Positions 20,253-30,721 of a stretch of 64,000 bases of DNA are shown one piece after another. Where the stretch lies: contig JAULSU010000007.1 of NCBI GenBank assembly GCA_030512335.1, positions 496,001 through 560,000 on the forward strand, read 5' to 3'. The position numbers and the translations under genes are program-made. How positions within the stretch are numbered: the first letter of the stretch is position 1; each line of letters starts with the position of its first letter. The notes below the pieces were generated by a model. It did no database searches, was not told the DNA's origin, and worked only from the letters and a program-made list of their open reading frames with translations. The DNA is from Immersiella caudata (taxonomy: Eukaryota > Ascomycota > Sordariomycetes > Sordariales > Lasiosphaeriaceae).

Positions 20253-22367
20253 ATGGATATTTACGAGTTCCCGGGAAGCGACGAAAGCGACGATCAACGC
20301 GAAATACCTGACTCCCAAGCCGCGGTCAAACCGAAAAAGGCCATGCGCAACTACCTCGGTCAGAGAAGCTTCGAAGCGAGCCCAAAGTCCGCACCACGCG
20401 TGCAAAGCCCGCGCAGTGCGAGCCCCGCGGCGGGTGGTTCAGGGGACTACGACGAGGACCCAGACAATTCTGGGGAGGAAGAAGACGAGCCTGAGAAGTC
20501 TGCAAACAGCTTCGAGGACGAAAGAGATTATTCTGATGACGAGGGAGGCAGCGCTGAGCCGCTTGTCGACCAAGAGGCCGGACGCGAGCGGTCGAGGACG
20601 CTCGGTGAGGAGGCAGAGGCCTTTCAGTACGGTGCGGAGTCGGATGAATGGGAAGGTTCCTCTCAAGAGGGAGGAAGCCGATCCGCAGCTAGCACTGACG
20701 GCGCAGAGGACAAAGCCGAAGAGCGAGACGATGAGGAAGAAGCCACTGGCTCGGAACGTGGGGGTGTGGTTGGCGGTCTGAATACGCTTTCAGCCTCGCA
20801 GCGCGCCGAGTTCATGGTGGTAAATCTCGATGACGATTTCATGCCGGACGCAGACGATGAAGATGCCGTCACGGGGCAAGGACGTCAGACTCGCGCAGCA
20901 GCGAGACAGAGTATGCGGAACAAGAGCTACGGCGAGGCCGAGATGGTTCGACTGCCACCGGGGTTTGCTGGAGCCAGCTTCGCCAGGGATCTAGAAAAGG
21001 TTCCAGCCATGGAAAGACGAGCGGGGGCTTGGATGCGTGAGAAACGCCCAGAGATACCCAGTCTTGACGAGATCAAGAGAATGTTTCCTCGCCGGCCGTT
21101 GACGGACCACTGGACAGCAACACGCCGTGCTCTGGCTACCAAGAGCTGGTCTAAGGGATCAGAGAGGCGAGGGTCGTTGCGTGTTGACGGCTGCCCCGGC
21201 CTCCTCGCGCTCTACAAGTCTTGCTTGAGATTTATGCGCTGTCTGCCACAGGAGCTGTTCAGTGTCAAGTACAACCTCAAGTACGATATCCGCCAGAACA
21301 ATTATGGCCGCAAAGTGCCCAGCCAGGGCTTTTGCGATACGCTGAAGGACCTGTTGGTGCATCCATTGTGGCAGAATAAGCCTGGCAGACTTACCGTGGC
21401 GATTCAGTATGCCATCATCGCCGAGACCGATGACCGGCAGCCTTGGCGCCCACCCACAGACGCGATACAAGGAAGAGACAGCAGCTTTATGCTGGACCTC
21501 CTCAACGCCAGCCAGCAGGAGCCCGAGGAGGCGTTGCGTGAGCTTCGGCAGCGGATTTCAGCGGGCGATGAGGCCAGGGGCTACACGCGCTCGGCGTTCG
21601 ATTACCTCTTTGAAGAGATCGAGAGGCAAGTTGAGGAGCCACCGGAGCCCAGAGCAATTTTGCCTGGGCATACCCAGCGGTACCGCGTTTGGCATCGTCA
21701 CCTTCAGATTGTGGAGAAGGCCGTCAACGTCATGACCGTTGTTGGAGGACCTGCAAACTTTTCGGTAGAGTTAAGCTCGCGCCTCATCAACAACAGGCGG
21801 CCTACAAAGAGCTACCCGTCCAAGAAGCAGTTGAAGGACCTGCGGGACTACGAGCAGCTGCTCGAACACGAACATTTGCTCTTCCAGAGGAAAGTGTGCG
21901 GCGATCCTGAGACCGAGGTAGAGTCAGATGATGAGACCGTCGCGTTGTACAGAGTCAGACGCGGGCGGAAGAGAAAGGGAAAGAGGTCTGCTCTTAGTCC
22001 ACCCACCACCAGACAAGCGAAGCGGCTGAAGGGGGCTGCAGTCAGGATGCAGTCGGTCGATGAAGTTGACCTCAGCGACGATGCCCTTGCCGGAGACGAC
22101 GACCCAGTGCCGGCGGATGGCAATGAGGTGGAGGTCCCGGGAACACAGCATCCCACAGTTTCGCAAATCGTGTTGTCAGGCCAGACGCCTAAACCAACAC
22201 AGCAAACACGCAAGGTGCCAGAAACACAAGCGCCCACGAAAGAGCTTGACCTTGTCGCATCCTTGATCTCCCAGATGGAGACTTGGGAATCTTGCACGCA
22301 GTTAACCGATATCACAGAAATATCGGAGCCATGGAACACGTGTAGTAGGATATGTACTAGACATTAA
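20253..22367 (+). CDS. Acidic protein of unknown function (704 aa), probably nuclear
   Basis: A single exon with no recognised family. The opening MDIYEFPGSDESDDQ is followed by a Glu/Asp/Ser-rich, probably disordered segment (about residues 50-205), including EEEDEPEKS and EDERDYSDDEGG. The central part (about 225-550) is globular, with MVRLPPGFAGASFARDLEKV, LLALYKSCLRFMRCLPQELF and RYRVWHRHLQIVEKAV. A basic patch RRGRKRKGKR near residues 568-580 looks like a nuclear localisation signal. The tail is again acidic and Thr/Pro-rich. The acidic plus NLS architecture resembles chromatin- or nucleolus-associated proteins; that is inference. It sits next to the helicase-like gene and just upstream of the repeat block. 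No introns were needed. Confidence 0.65.
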   Translation: MDIYEFPGSDESDDQREIPDSQAAVKPKKAMRNYLGQRSFEASPKSAPRVQSPRSASPAAGGSGDYDEDPDNSGEEEDEPEKSANSFEDERDYSDDEGGSAEPLVDQEAGRERSRTLGEEAEAFQYGAESDEWEGSSQEGGSRSAASTDGAEDKAEERDDEEEATGSERGGVVGGLNTLSASQRAEFMVVNLDDDFMPDADDEDAVTGQGRQTRAAARQSMRNKSYGEAEMVRLPPGFAGASFARDLEKVPAMERRAGAWMREKRPEIPSLDEIKRMFPRRPLTDHWTATRRALATKSWSKGSERRGSLRVDGCPGLLALYKSCLRFMRCLPQELFSVKYNLKYDIRQNNYGRKVPSQGFCDTLKDLLVHPLWQNKPGRLTVAIQYAIIAETDDRQPWRPPTDAIQGRDSSFMLDLLNASQQEPEEALRELRQRISAGDEARGYTRSAFDYLFEEIERQVEEPPEPRAILPGHTQRYRVWHRHLQIVEKAVNVMTVVGGPANFSVELSSRLINNRRPTKSYPSKKQLKDLRDYEQLLEHEHLLFQRKVCGDPETEVESDDETVALYRVRRGRKRKGKRSALSPPTTRQAKRLKGAAVRMQSVDEVDLSDDALAGDDDPVPADGNEVEVPGTQHPTVSQIVLSGQTPKPTQQTRKVPETQAPTKELDLVASLISQMETWESCTQLTDITEISEPWNTCSRICTRH

Positions 22368-22416
22368 CTAATATAATGTCTCCCATACAAGTTTATTGTG
22401 CACTTGTGCTGTCATG

Positions 22417-22479
22417 TGTGCTATGATGTGTTTTGTAATATGTGCTGTGATGTGTTTTGTAATATGTGCTGTGATGTAT
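22417..22479. repeat. 24-bp tandem repeat, about 2.6 copies
   Basis: The unit tgtgctgtgatgtgttttgt plus aata occurs at 22417-22440 (one change), 22441-22464 and partly at 22465-22479. It lies 50 bp past the stop of the acidic-protein gene, in its likely 3' UTR. Confidence 0.8.
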
Positions 22480-22518
22480 ATCATGATACCATCTTGGTAA
22501 AATAAAAATTAAATTATT

Positions 22519-22742
22519 GTCAGAAACACTGCACCTTGGAATGGGTGGAGACGATGGGTAGCAATTGCTTGATTGTATTACGTCTGGAAGTTCTGGCTGA
22601 AAGCCAGAAACTCCCTCTTTATAGACCACTTCGTAGGATTCAGCTTCGTCAACACCATGGCTGAGGCTGACTGGCGTTCAGGCGGTGCCAGGCATCCGGT
22701 CAGTGAAGAAGCCCAGGGCCCCCTGAACCACTTTCTTTCAGA
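22519..22742 (+). mobile_element. MITE-like element, copy A (truncated)
   Basis: It begins GTCAGAAACACTGCACCTTG, the same terminal sequence as the complete copy at 23180, and runs through the shared core (ccatggctgaggctgac, ggcgttcag, gcccagggcccc) to ctttctttcagacaa. The distal terminal repeat is missing. No coding capacity. Confidence 0.65.
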
Positions 22743-23005
22743 CAATTATATCCACTTTATCTGTTAGCGATATAGTATAAGGTTATTTGTAGTTTAAGAT
22801 TTTACTGCAAGGTATCCAGCTATCTTAAAGCGATAAGTAAGTTAAAATAATCATTTTAATTTAACAACTTGTAATCTTTAAATAATATTTTTTATTGTTT
22901 AAGATTTTCTATAATTTTAACGATAACATTAAAGCGGCTTTTTCTTAATGACCATAACTGTTGATAAATGCTAGCCTCTGAGAGCAGTGGAGAGGCTCTG
23001 TATTA

Positions 23006-23170
23006 CTGTCAGAAAGAAAGGGGTTCAGGGGGCCCTGGGCTTCCGGTCAGCGAAGCTGACTGGATGCCTAGCACCGCCTGAACGCCAGTCAGCCTCAGCC
23101 ATGGTGTTGACGAAGCTGAATTCTACGAAGTGGTCTATAAGGAAGGAGGTTCTGGCTTTCGACCAGAACC
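23006..23170 (-). mobile_element. MITE-like element, copy B (inverted core)
   Basis: This stretch is the reverse complement of the element core in copies A and C: tgtcagaaagaaaggggttc, then the inverted gggccctgggcttcc, gtcagcctcagccatgg and aggttctggc blocks. Placed head-to-head with copy C, it makes a long inverted repeat (about 23,010-23,430). Confidence 0.6.
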
Positions 23171-23179
23171 TCAACAAGT

Positions 23180-23482
23180 GTCAGAAACACTGCACCTTGG
23201 AATGGGTGAAAATGATGGGGGTTGCAATCGCTTGATTGTATTCCTTGTGGAGGTTCTGGCTGAAAGCCAGAACCTCCTTCTTTATGGACAAAACCGTAGG
23301 ATTCTGCTTCGTCGACACCATGGCTGAGGCTGACCGGCGTTCAGCCAGTGCCAGGCATCCAGTCAGCTTCGCTGACAGGAAGCCCAGGGCCCCTGAACCC
23401 CCTTTCTTTCTGACAACAAGCAATCCAATCAAGCAATTGTTACCCATTGTTTCCACACATTCCAGGGCGCAGTGTCTCTGAC
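23180..23482 (+). mobile_element. MITE-like element, copy C (both terminal inverted repeats)
   Basis: 303 bp. The left end GTCAGAAACACTGCACCTTG and the right end, whose reverse complement is GTCAGAGACACTGCGCCCTG, form imperfect terminal inverted repeats of about 28 bp. Inside lies a near-perfect 13-bp hairpin (ggaggttctggct / agccagaacctcc, loop gaa) at about 23,249-23,277. There is no ORF, so it would be non-autonomous. A target-site duplication could not be identified with confidence. Confidence 0.7.
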
Positions 23483-24270
23483 AACTACAGTGCCTGCCAG
23501 TAAGTAAAGGGCGGTCAGCGTGACCCTCAATGACTTGGTTCCCTGCACCTGCAGACACCACTTTCTAGCGACAATGTGGCTTCGAAGCTTCTAGAATCCA
23601 GAAGGTACCAAGGCCCACAGGGGCCATTGTTGCCCACGGGGGCCACTTCAGCCTCCTAGAATTCAGTGGAGGAAGCGCCCTGTTACAGTGGGGCCACAGA
23701 AGGCTCTGGAAGCCGACAGGCTTCCACAACCTTCTAAGACCACGTAAGCAATTACAAGGACCCTGGAGAGCCTCCACTATACTATTCTAGTATTGCATTA
23801 GTGGTAGAAGGCTCTGGAATTATATTGCACAGCTCCCAGAGCGTATAACAGGCCCTCTCCTCACTTAGATTTACCTATCCTCTCCTCAAGCAATACAACA
23901 GTATTGTATCCACTGTAACCATTGCTTTACAGCGTAGAGTACGCTGCAACAATTTTGATAGGCTCTGTAGTACAGCAATTAACTGGTTCCTTCAGCACAT
24001 TAATAGGCTCCGATGTCATACCCTTACAGCGCTCCTGCGGGGCGCTGTACTTGCGATTCTTCCCCTGAAGGAAGCCTGTACTACAAGATTCCACAGGCTC
24101 TCAGGAACTGTAATAAAGGCTTGAAAACCACAGTAGAGTAATATATAAAAGTTAAAGACAGATACTGAAATCAAGGCAAAGGTAATTAAGAACATCAAGC
24201 TGTAACATGGAAAGTAAGATATTATTGAAAGGGTGCCATGTAACATGCTGCAATAGTATAATGGGTGTTT
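23483..24270. other. AT-rich non-coding segment, possible transposon debris
   Basis: It contains short repeated and palindromic words such as gaaggctctggaa (near 23,699 and 23,807) and gcgctcctgcggggcgc (near 24,030-24,046), but no coherent gene or complete element. Confidence 0.5.
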
Positions 24271-26912
24271 CACTTCTTATCTTTAATAATAACTGCTGTT
24301 GAAAAATGCAAAGAAAACTAACCCTGTAAGGAAGAAATCCTTATATTAAACAAATATTTAATATTAAAATTTCCTTACCCAAAACCCCCAAGTTTAATTC
24401 TTTCCTTACTATACCCATTTATATAAATAAAGTATATTCTTATTAAATTAATCAAAATTTAACCAATATAACACTATCATCCTTTTTATCTTACCGGTAA
24501 AAACCATATTAAAATTTCCTTTCAACAATATAATAATTTTCTTTAATCTTTACCGTTTTAATAATACAACCACAATAATACACTTACTTCCCACTTCTTA
24601 TCTTTAATAATAACTGCTGTTGAAAAATGCAAAGAAAACTAACCCTGTAAGGAAGAAATCCTTATATTAAACAAATATTTAATATTAAAATTTCCTTACC
24701 CAAAACCCCCAAGTTTAATTCTTTCCTTACTATACCCATTTATATAAATAAAGTATATTCTTATTAAATTAATCAAAATTTAACCAATATAACACTATCA
24801 TCCTTTTTATCTTACCGGTAAAAACCATATTAAAATTTCCTTTCAACAATATAATAATTTTCTTTAATCTTTACCGTTTTAATAATACAACCACAATAAT
24901 ACACTTACTTCCCACTTCTTATCTTTAATAATAACTGCTGTTGAAAAATGCAAAGAAAACTAACCCTGTAAGGAAGAAATCCTTATATTAAACAAATATT
25001 TAATATTAAAATTTCCTTACCCAAAACCCCCAAGTTTAATTCTTTCCTTACTATACCCATTTATATAAATAAAGTATATTCTTATTAAATTAATCAAAAT
25101 TTAACCAATATAACACTATCATCCTTTTTATCTTACCGGTAAAAACCATATTAAAATTTCCTTTCAACAATATAATAATTTTCTTTAATCTTTACCGTTT
25201 TAATAATACAACCACAATAATACACTTACTTCCCACTTCTTATCTTTAATAATAACTGCTGTTGAAAAATGCAAAGAAAACTAACCCTGTAAGGAAGAAA
25301 TCCTTATATTAAACAAATATTTAATATTAAAATTTCCTTACCCAAAACCCCCAAGTTTAATTCTTTCCTTACTATACCCATTTATATAAATAAAGTATAT
25401 TCTTATTAAATTAATCAAAATTTAACCAATATAACACTATCATCCTTTTTATCTTACCGGTAAAAACCATATTAAAATTTCCTTTCAACAATATAATAAT
25501 TTTCTTTAATCTTTACCGTTTTAATAATACAACCACAATAATACACTTACTTCCCACTTCTTATCTTTAATAATAACTGCTGTTGAAAAATGCAAAGAAA
25601 ACTAACCCTGTAAGGAAGAAATCCTTATATTAAACAAATATTTAATATTAAAATTTCCTTACCCAAAACCCCCAAGTTTAATTCTTTCCTTACTATACCC
25701 ATTTATATAAATAAAGTATATTCTTATTAAATTAATCAAAATTTAACCAATATAACACTATCATCCTTTTTATCTTACCGGTAAAAACCATATTAAAATT
25801 TCCTTTCAACAATATAATAATTTTCTTTAATCTTTACCGTTTTAATAATACAACCACAATAATACACTTACTTCCCACTTCTTATCTTTAATAATAACTG
25901 CTGTTGAAAAATGCAAAGAAAACTAACCCTGTAAGGAAGAAATCCTTATATTAAACAAATATTTAATATTAAAATTTCCTTACCCAAAACCCCCAAGTTT
26001 AATTCTTTCCTTACTATACCCATTTATATAAATAAAGTATATTCTTATTAAATTAATCAAAATTTAACCAATATAACACTATCATCCTTTTTATCTTACC
26101 GGTAAAAACCATATTAAAATTTCCTTTCAACAATATAATAATTTTCTTTAATCTTTACCGTTTTAATAATACAACCACAATAATACACTTACTTCCCACT
26201 TCTTATCTTTAATAATAACTGCTGTTGAAAAATGCAAAGAAAACTAACCCTGTAAGGAAGAAATCCTTATATTAAACAAATATTTAATATTAAAATTTCC
26301 TTACCCAAAACCCCCAAGTTTAATTCTTTCCTTACTATACCCATTTATATAAATAAAGTATATTCTTATTAAATTAATCAAAATTTAACCAATATAACAC
26401 TATCATCCTTTTTATCTTACCGGTAAAAACCATATTAAAATTTCCTTTCAACAATATAATAATTTTCTTTAATCTTTACCGTTTTAATAATACAACCACA
26501 ATAATACACTTACTTCCCACTTCTTATCTTTAATAATAACTGCTGTTGAAAAATGCAAAGAAAACTAACCCTGTAAGGAAGAAATCCTTATATTAAACAA
26601 ATATTTAATATTAAAATTTCCTTACCCAAAACCCCCAAGTTTAATTCTTTCCTTACTATACCCATTTATATAAATAAAGTATATTCTTATTAAATTAATC
26701 AAAATTTAACCAATATAACACTATCATCCTTTTTATCTTACCGGTAAAAACCATATTAAAATTTCCTTTCAACAATATAATAATTTTCTTTAATCTTTAC
26801 CGTTTTAATAATACAACCACAATAATACACTTACTTCCCACTTCTTATCTTTAATAATAACTGCTGTTGAAAAATGCAAAGAAAACTAACCCTGTAAGGA
26901 AGAAATCCTTAT
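24271..26912 (+). repeat. Satellite array: eight 321-bp units plus a 74-bp partial ninth
   Basis: Units start at 24271, 24592, 24913, 25234, 25555, 25876, 26197, 26518 and 26839. Each begins cacttcttatctttaataat and ends cacttacttcc. By eye the eight full units are identical; the ninth breaks off after gaagaaatccttat. The unit is strongly AT-rich, has no open frame of note, and contains the palindrome ttaccggtaa and two copies of aaaatttcctt. It lies between the acidic-protein gene and the 658-aa gene, inside the island. Confidence 0.97.
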
Positions 26913-27165
26913 GTTACTCTCTGACACTTTCCTTACTTTATATAACCCTTTAAAATCACTTTTATTACATTAAAATTTCGTTATTAATTCTTACACACTA
27001 TTTCAACTTTTATTCATAGATTGCTTAATTAAATGAATCGTTTTCACATTTTACTTTTCACGTTTTACTTTTCACATTTTACTTTTCACATTCTACTTTG
27101 TCACATTTTCAAGAGGCAAAAAAAAACCTTTTCCATTTACTATCTTAAATACACCTTTCACCTTT
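26913..27165. other. AT-rich spacer between satellite and next gene
   Basis: An AT-rich, C-poor plus strand with poly-A (27117-27125) and a short 14-bp tandem repeat. It probably carries the 3' UTR of the minus-strand gene at 27166. Confidence 0.5.
27043..27098. repeat. 14-bp tandem repeat, four copies
   Basis: The unit ttcacattttactt occurs four times in a row with one or two substitutions (27043, 27057, 27071, 27085), just downstream of the stop of the 658-aa gene. Confidence 0.85.
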
Positions 27166-29142
27166 TTACTTTCTGAGTTCCTTTGCCCACTTCTGCATTG
27201 CATTTAACTTAGGCTTCATAGCCTCTGGTTTCGTTTGTGTACCTTGCTGTGGCAGGTATCTGTGTTGTGCGCCACCTCGGATGTCAGCTCGGCCTCTGAC
27301 GTGTGGCTCATTGGTGGGCAATCCTGTTGTCGTGTTCCCTTCAGGATGCGTCTCCCTTTGAGGTCTCAACGGTATCCTATTTACACCATTATTGCTCCAG
27401 TTGTCCTGGTAATAGCCACTCCTAACTCCATTTTGGTGTTGAGAATAACTGTGTCTATTTTGACCCCTCTGTCGTCGCGCTGTGGGCAACTGGGCGCGAC
27501 GCGGTCCTGAGTTTCGATTCATTCGACGTCTTCGGGCTTCATCATCCTCATCTTCGTCTTCATCTATCCTGGATCGCTTCGACTGAAGCAAATCCCTGTC
27601 AGCGTTTGCTGCAGGTGTATTCTGATAATGTCCTGGCATATCTGGAGCTGGGCGCTTCCCCACTGCCTCGTTATTCTGCGCCACAGATCTTAGCTCCGTT
27701 GACTGGTTGAAGCTCGGTTGCACTTCGCTAAGATGCGGAGGTGCCTTTGCTTTCAGCGGCCCCCTACCTGGCAGCGTCAGCTGCATAACCCTGTTGAAAG
27801 GGCCATCCGCCCTGTCATTTTTCGCAGGTGTCTTTGCCCCTGGCGCGTCTCCCCTTGGGATCGCCGGCTGCATCTCCCCTGGTCGTGGAGCTGCGTCTTC
27901 CTTGGGCGTGCCCTCCCTTTGCACCGCTGGCTGCACTTGCTTGTCGGGAGGCCCACCAGCCGCCTCGTCGTGTTGCTGAGGCGTCATAGCCTTTGGGCTG
28001 CTCTCCCTCAGCGGCGCCGGCTGCGTCTCGCTTGGAAGCGTGCCGGGCACCCCCGTCTGAGGACCTGGTGGCGTTGCACCTGGAACTTCATCTGTCGCCT
28101 CCGTCTGCCAAAGCGAAAATGACTGCGAATCTGACATTGCATCTGCTTTTCTGGTCTCCCACGTCCGCCAAACCTTTGCGGCAATCTCGGCCTTTGGTCT
28201 ATCGACGTGGAATCGTTCATCTGAGACGGCAACGTAGAAAAGCTGATACTTTCCCTCCTTTTGGATGTTCCACTTCGGGCCCCAAAGGGTTCGGTCAGCC
28301 CTGCTCTCGGGAAGAATTTCCATTCCCAAACTGTTATATATGCGCAAGGAGTCGGTGCCTTCTGGCTGATCACGAAGCCGCACAGCTGCTATGCATCGGT
28401 ACGACACCGTCTCAGCGTCGGTGAACTGCTGCAACTTTCCCTTGCCAAGGTCTAGCTGTTGCATACTGATTTCCAGTTGCCAGAGATCCCGGCGGAACCG
28501 AACTTCGGGGTTCTCGCTAGTGTAATGTACACGGATGACAGACGGCCAGCAAGCCGCCCGCGTCTCCCCTCCCGGTACTACGACCCTGTTCCTATCCACG
28601 TGGTCCTGACAAACCTCGCTCAAGGACCCTGCGTTGAGGCCGTTCCAGGAGATGATGCTGAGCTCTGCTGCGTTCTTCCAGCAGTCGGGCTCCAGCACCG
28701 GTTTCTTCGTCTCCGCGTCAATGCTCCACCTTGGGAGCCACAGTCGGGCGATCTTCTTCTGCCAAACCGTCTTTTCCACAGCATCGGAGCTTATGAGTGT
28801 CTCGAATGCCCATGGTATGCTTTCGGGCGTGGACTGACTTGCTGCCAGAGCTTCTTTGGCCTTCTGCATGGTTTCTTCGCGATCGCTAATCAAGGCGGCG
28901 GCCAGGAGATGGTTTATCTCCAGCGCGTCCTCTGTGACGGTCGCGTTGACGTTTCCACGGCTGCAACGGCCTATCATGTGTCGAAGCAGTATAACCGCGC
29001 ACGAGAGCCCGCTCTCTCGGGACTCCTGGCCCTTGTTCGGGATGGGGAGGCTCTTGATCGGCAGACTCGTCACCTCCCGCAAGGTGCGTGTAGCATCCAT
29101 TTTTTCGGCTTGCGCCGGCAGCGTTTCAACGGCTGTCTCCAT
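27166..29142 (-). CDS. Unknown protein with Pro-rich repeats and a basic RNA-binding-like tail (658 aa)
   Basis: A single exon, family not recognised. Residues 1 to ~345 look globular, with WAFETLISSDAVEKTVWQKK, PRWSIDAETKKPVLEPDCW and DRTLWGPKWNIQKEGKYQLF. Residues ~355-500 form a Pro/Gln-rich zone with a degenerate repeat of about 32 residues (ETQPAPLRESSPK, QVQPAVQREGTPK, EMQPAIPRGDAPG, VMQLTLPGRGPLK). An acidic run DEDEDEDDEARRRR (~527-540) is followed by a basic Arg/Asn/Gln/Gly-rich tail (SGPRRAQLPTARRQRGQNRH). Such a tail is typical of nucleic-acid-binding disorder. There is no signal peptide. It faces away from the zinc-knuckle gene across a 1.6-kb divergent region, and the satellite lies at its 3' side. 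Confidence 0.6.
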   Translation of the reverse strand: METAVETLPAQAEKMDATRTLREVTSLPIKSLPIPNKGQESRESGLSCAVILLRHMIGRCSRGNVNATVTEDALEINHLLAAALISDREETMQKAKEALAASQSTPESIPWAFETLISSDAVEKTVWQKKIARLWLPRWSIDAETKKPVLEPDCWKNAAELSIISWNGLNAGSLSEVCQDHVDRNRVVVPGGETRAACWPSVIRVHYTSENPEVRFRRDLWQLEISMQQLDLGKGKLQQFTDAETVSYRCIAAVRLRDQPEGTDSLRIYNSLGMEILPESRADRTLWGPKWNIQKEGKYQLFYVAVSDERFHVDRPKAEIAAKVWRTWETRKADAMSDSQSFSLWQTEATDEVPGATPPGPQTGVPGTLPSETQPAPLRESSPKAMTPQQHDEAAGGPPDKQVQPAVQREGTPKEDAAPRPGEMQPAIPRGDAPGAKTPAKNDRADGPFNRVMQLTLPGRGPLKAKAPPHLSEVQPSFNQSTELRSVAQNNEAVGKRPAPDMPGHYQNTPAANADRDLLQSKRSRIDEDEDEDDEARRRRMNRNSGPRRAQLPTARRQRGQNRHSYSQHQNGVRSGYYQDNWSNNGVNRIPLRPQRETHPEGNTTTGLPTNEPHVRGRADIRGGAQHRYLPQQGTQTKPEAMKPKLNAMQKWAKELRK

Positions 29143-30721
29143 ATCGAGTCCGTACGGAACTGCAGAGGAGTATGGTTAGCGTTGCAGATGCGCGCGGGAG
29201 GGGCATTACCTGGCTGTGGTTTGCTTGGTGGAAGTTCTTGACTGCGGCGGCCGAGCGCTGGCGCAGCCTGAAAGGTTGCGCCGCAACCCCCGCATTTCCC
29301 GCATTCCCCGCAGCCTCACGCCCTGACAAAGCAGTCCGCCCCGCCCCCACCAAACGACCAGCTGCTGGGCGGCCATTTCGAAAAGGTGTTACACTTGGTG
29401 GTGGTAAACACCATGATGTTCACAGTTACGGCCCGATAGCTTCTCGAGCGCCTTCCGCCTCGGAGGAGCGCCAGAGTTTCAGGGCTAGGAATTGAGTTTA
29501 TTGACCTGCCCAAAGACAACCAGCGGCGGTGGACACCATCCCGTGAACGAAAACGGCGTGGACGGCAAAGTCTATTCCCACGACGCTATTGAAGACAAGC
29601 TCCCGATAGGAGATGACTGCCCAACCCTTGGCTGTATCCTTACCATTCCACGCAACCCCTTATCCATGCGCAAAGTATTGCCGAGCCCGGCACCAAGAAG
29701 GGCCGCACCCTCTTCCCCGCTATCTCTCTACTTATTTGTCCGAACGTCCTGATTCGGCCTGAGCTATCTCTTCCCAAGTTGGACTCCGCGGCTTGGACCA
29801 TATCCATTGCGCCGTCCAATCGCCGGACATAAAGGCCGCTCCCGACCAACATGCTCTGTCTCAGTTCTCTTGCAAACGCACCGCTTGGTCATATTTACGT
29901 TGGACGTCCCGGGTGGGCCCCCCGTTGATCCATCGGTGGCGGCGCTAGTCCTTACAGCGCCTCCGTCTGGGGTGACGTTGTGTTCGCCGTAGCTCTATCG
30001 GGAGTAACGAGGTGGGGGACCTGTTCGAGGCAGTGGCCGTTCTCCTTCTACTGTCCTCGGGGGATGCCGTGACTCCCGTCAGTCAACGGGATCGAGCCAT
30101 TTGATGAGAGCGGGCGCGCCCTGTTCTACACGAGTTAGCGTATGTTGGACTGCTGCTTGGGGTGGCATATAAGGGAGGGCGACCCGTCATTGACGCAGGC
30201 ACCTCGTCTTTGTGGTAGTTATCAAGAGAAGGTTGTGTCGAGAAGCATTGGATCGATGCCGGGTGGTTCGCCCTGGTGACGTTCTTCCGTCGGCAGACTG
30301 GCGAGTTGGCGGGAGCCTACCTCCGGCTGGCTTTCAATCACTTGGCGGCGATCCCGCCGCTGTGCTTTGCAGAAACAGAGCGATGTGTATATACTGTAGC
30401 TCCGACGTTCGACCGCATCTCGAGGCTCTTGGGTGACAAAGGATTGTCCGCGGCGGCCTGCTGTCGTATGCGCCAATGATGAAGGCGCATGGCCGAGGAA
30501 TGGCTCAAGAGGAGCCTGGAGGCGAATTGTTGGACTTTGAAGAATTGTGGTGCTGCAGAGCAGAAGGCCCCAACCATGCTCAAGCTAATTGCCGCCTCAG
30601 GTGGCCAACCAGCCAGCCAGCACTTCTTGCCGTCCCCGTTGACCCACCGAAGAGATCGGCTGCGCTTCCCAAAACATGCAACACACTTGTGCAGCTGCAA
30701 AGCAAAGAGCGCTTGCGTAAG
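29143..30721. promoter_or_regulatory. Divergent promoter region inside the island
   Basis: About 1.6 kb between the 658-aa gene (-) and the short zinc-knuckle gene (+). A frame open from 30476 runs into the zinc-knuckle gene, but its first 82 codons have no counterpart in the paralogue and were treated as leader. No repeat was recognised. Confidence 0.45.

Noticed and set aside
24271..26912. CRISPR-like array
   Set aside because: Units are 321 bp and uniform with no spacers, in a eukaryote; this is a satellite.
30476..30721. N-terminal extension of the short zinc-knuckle protein from ATG 30476
   Set aside because: The 82 extra residues have no counterpart in the paralogue, while MENSKGKRRR lines up with the paralogue's basic start.
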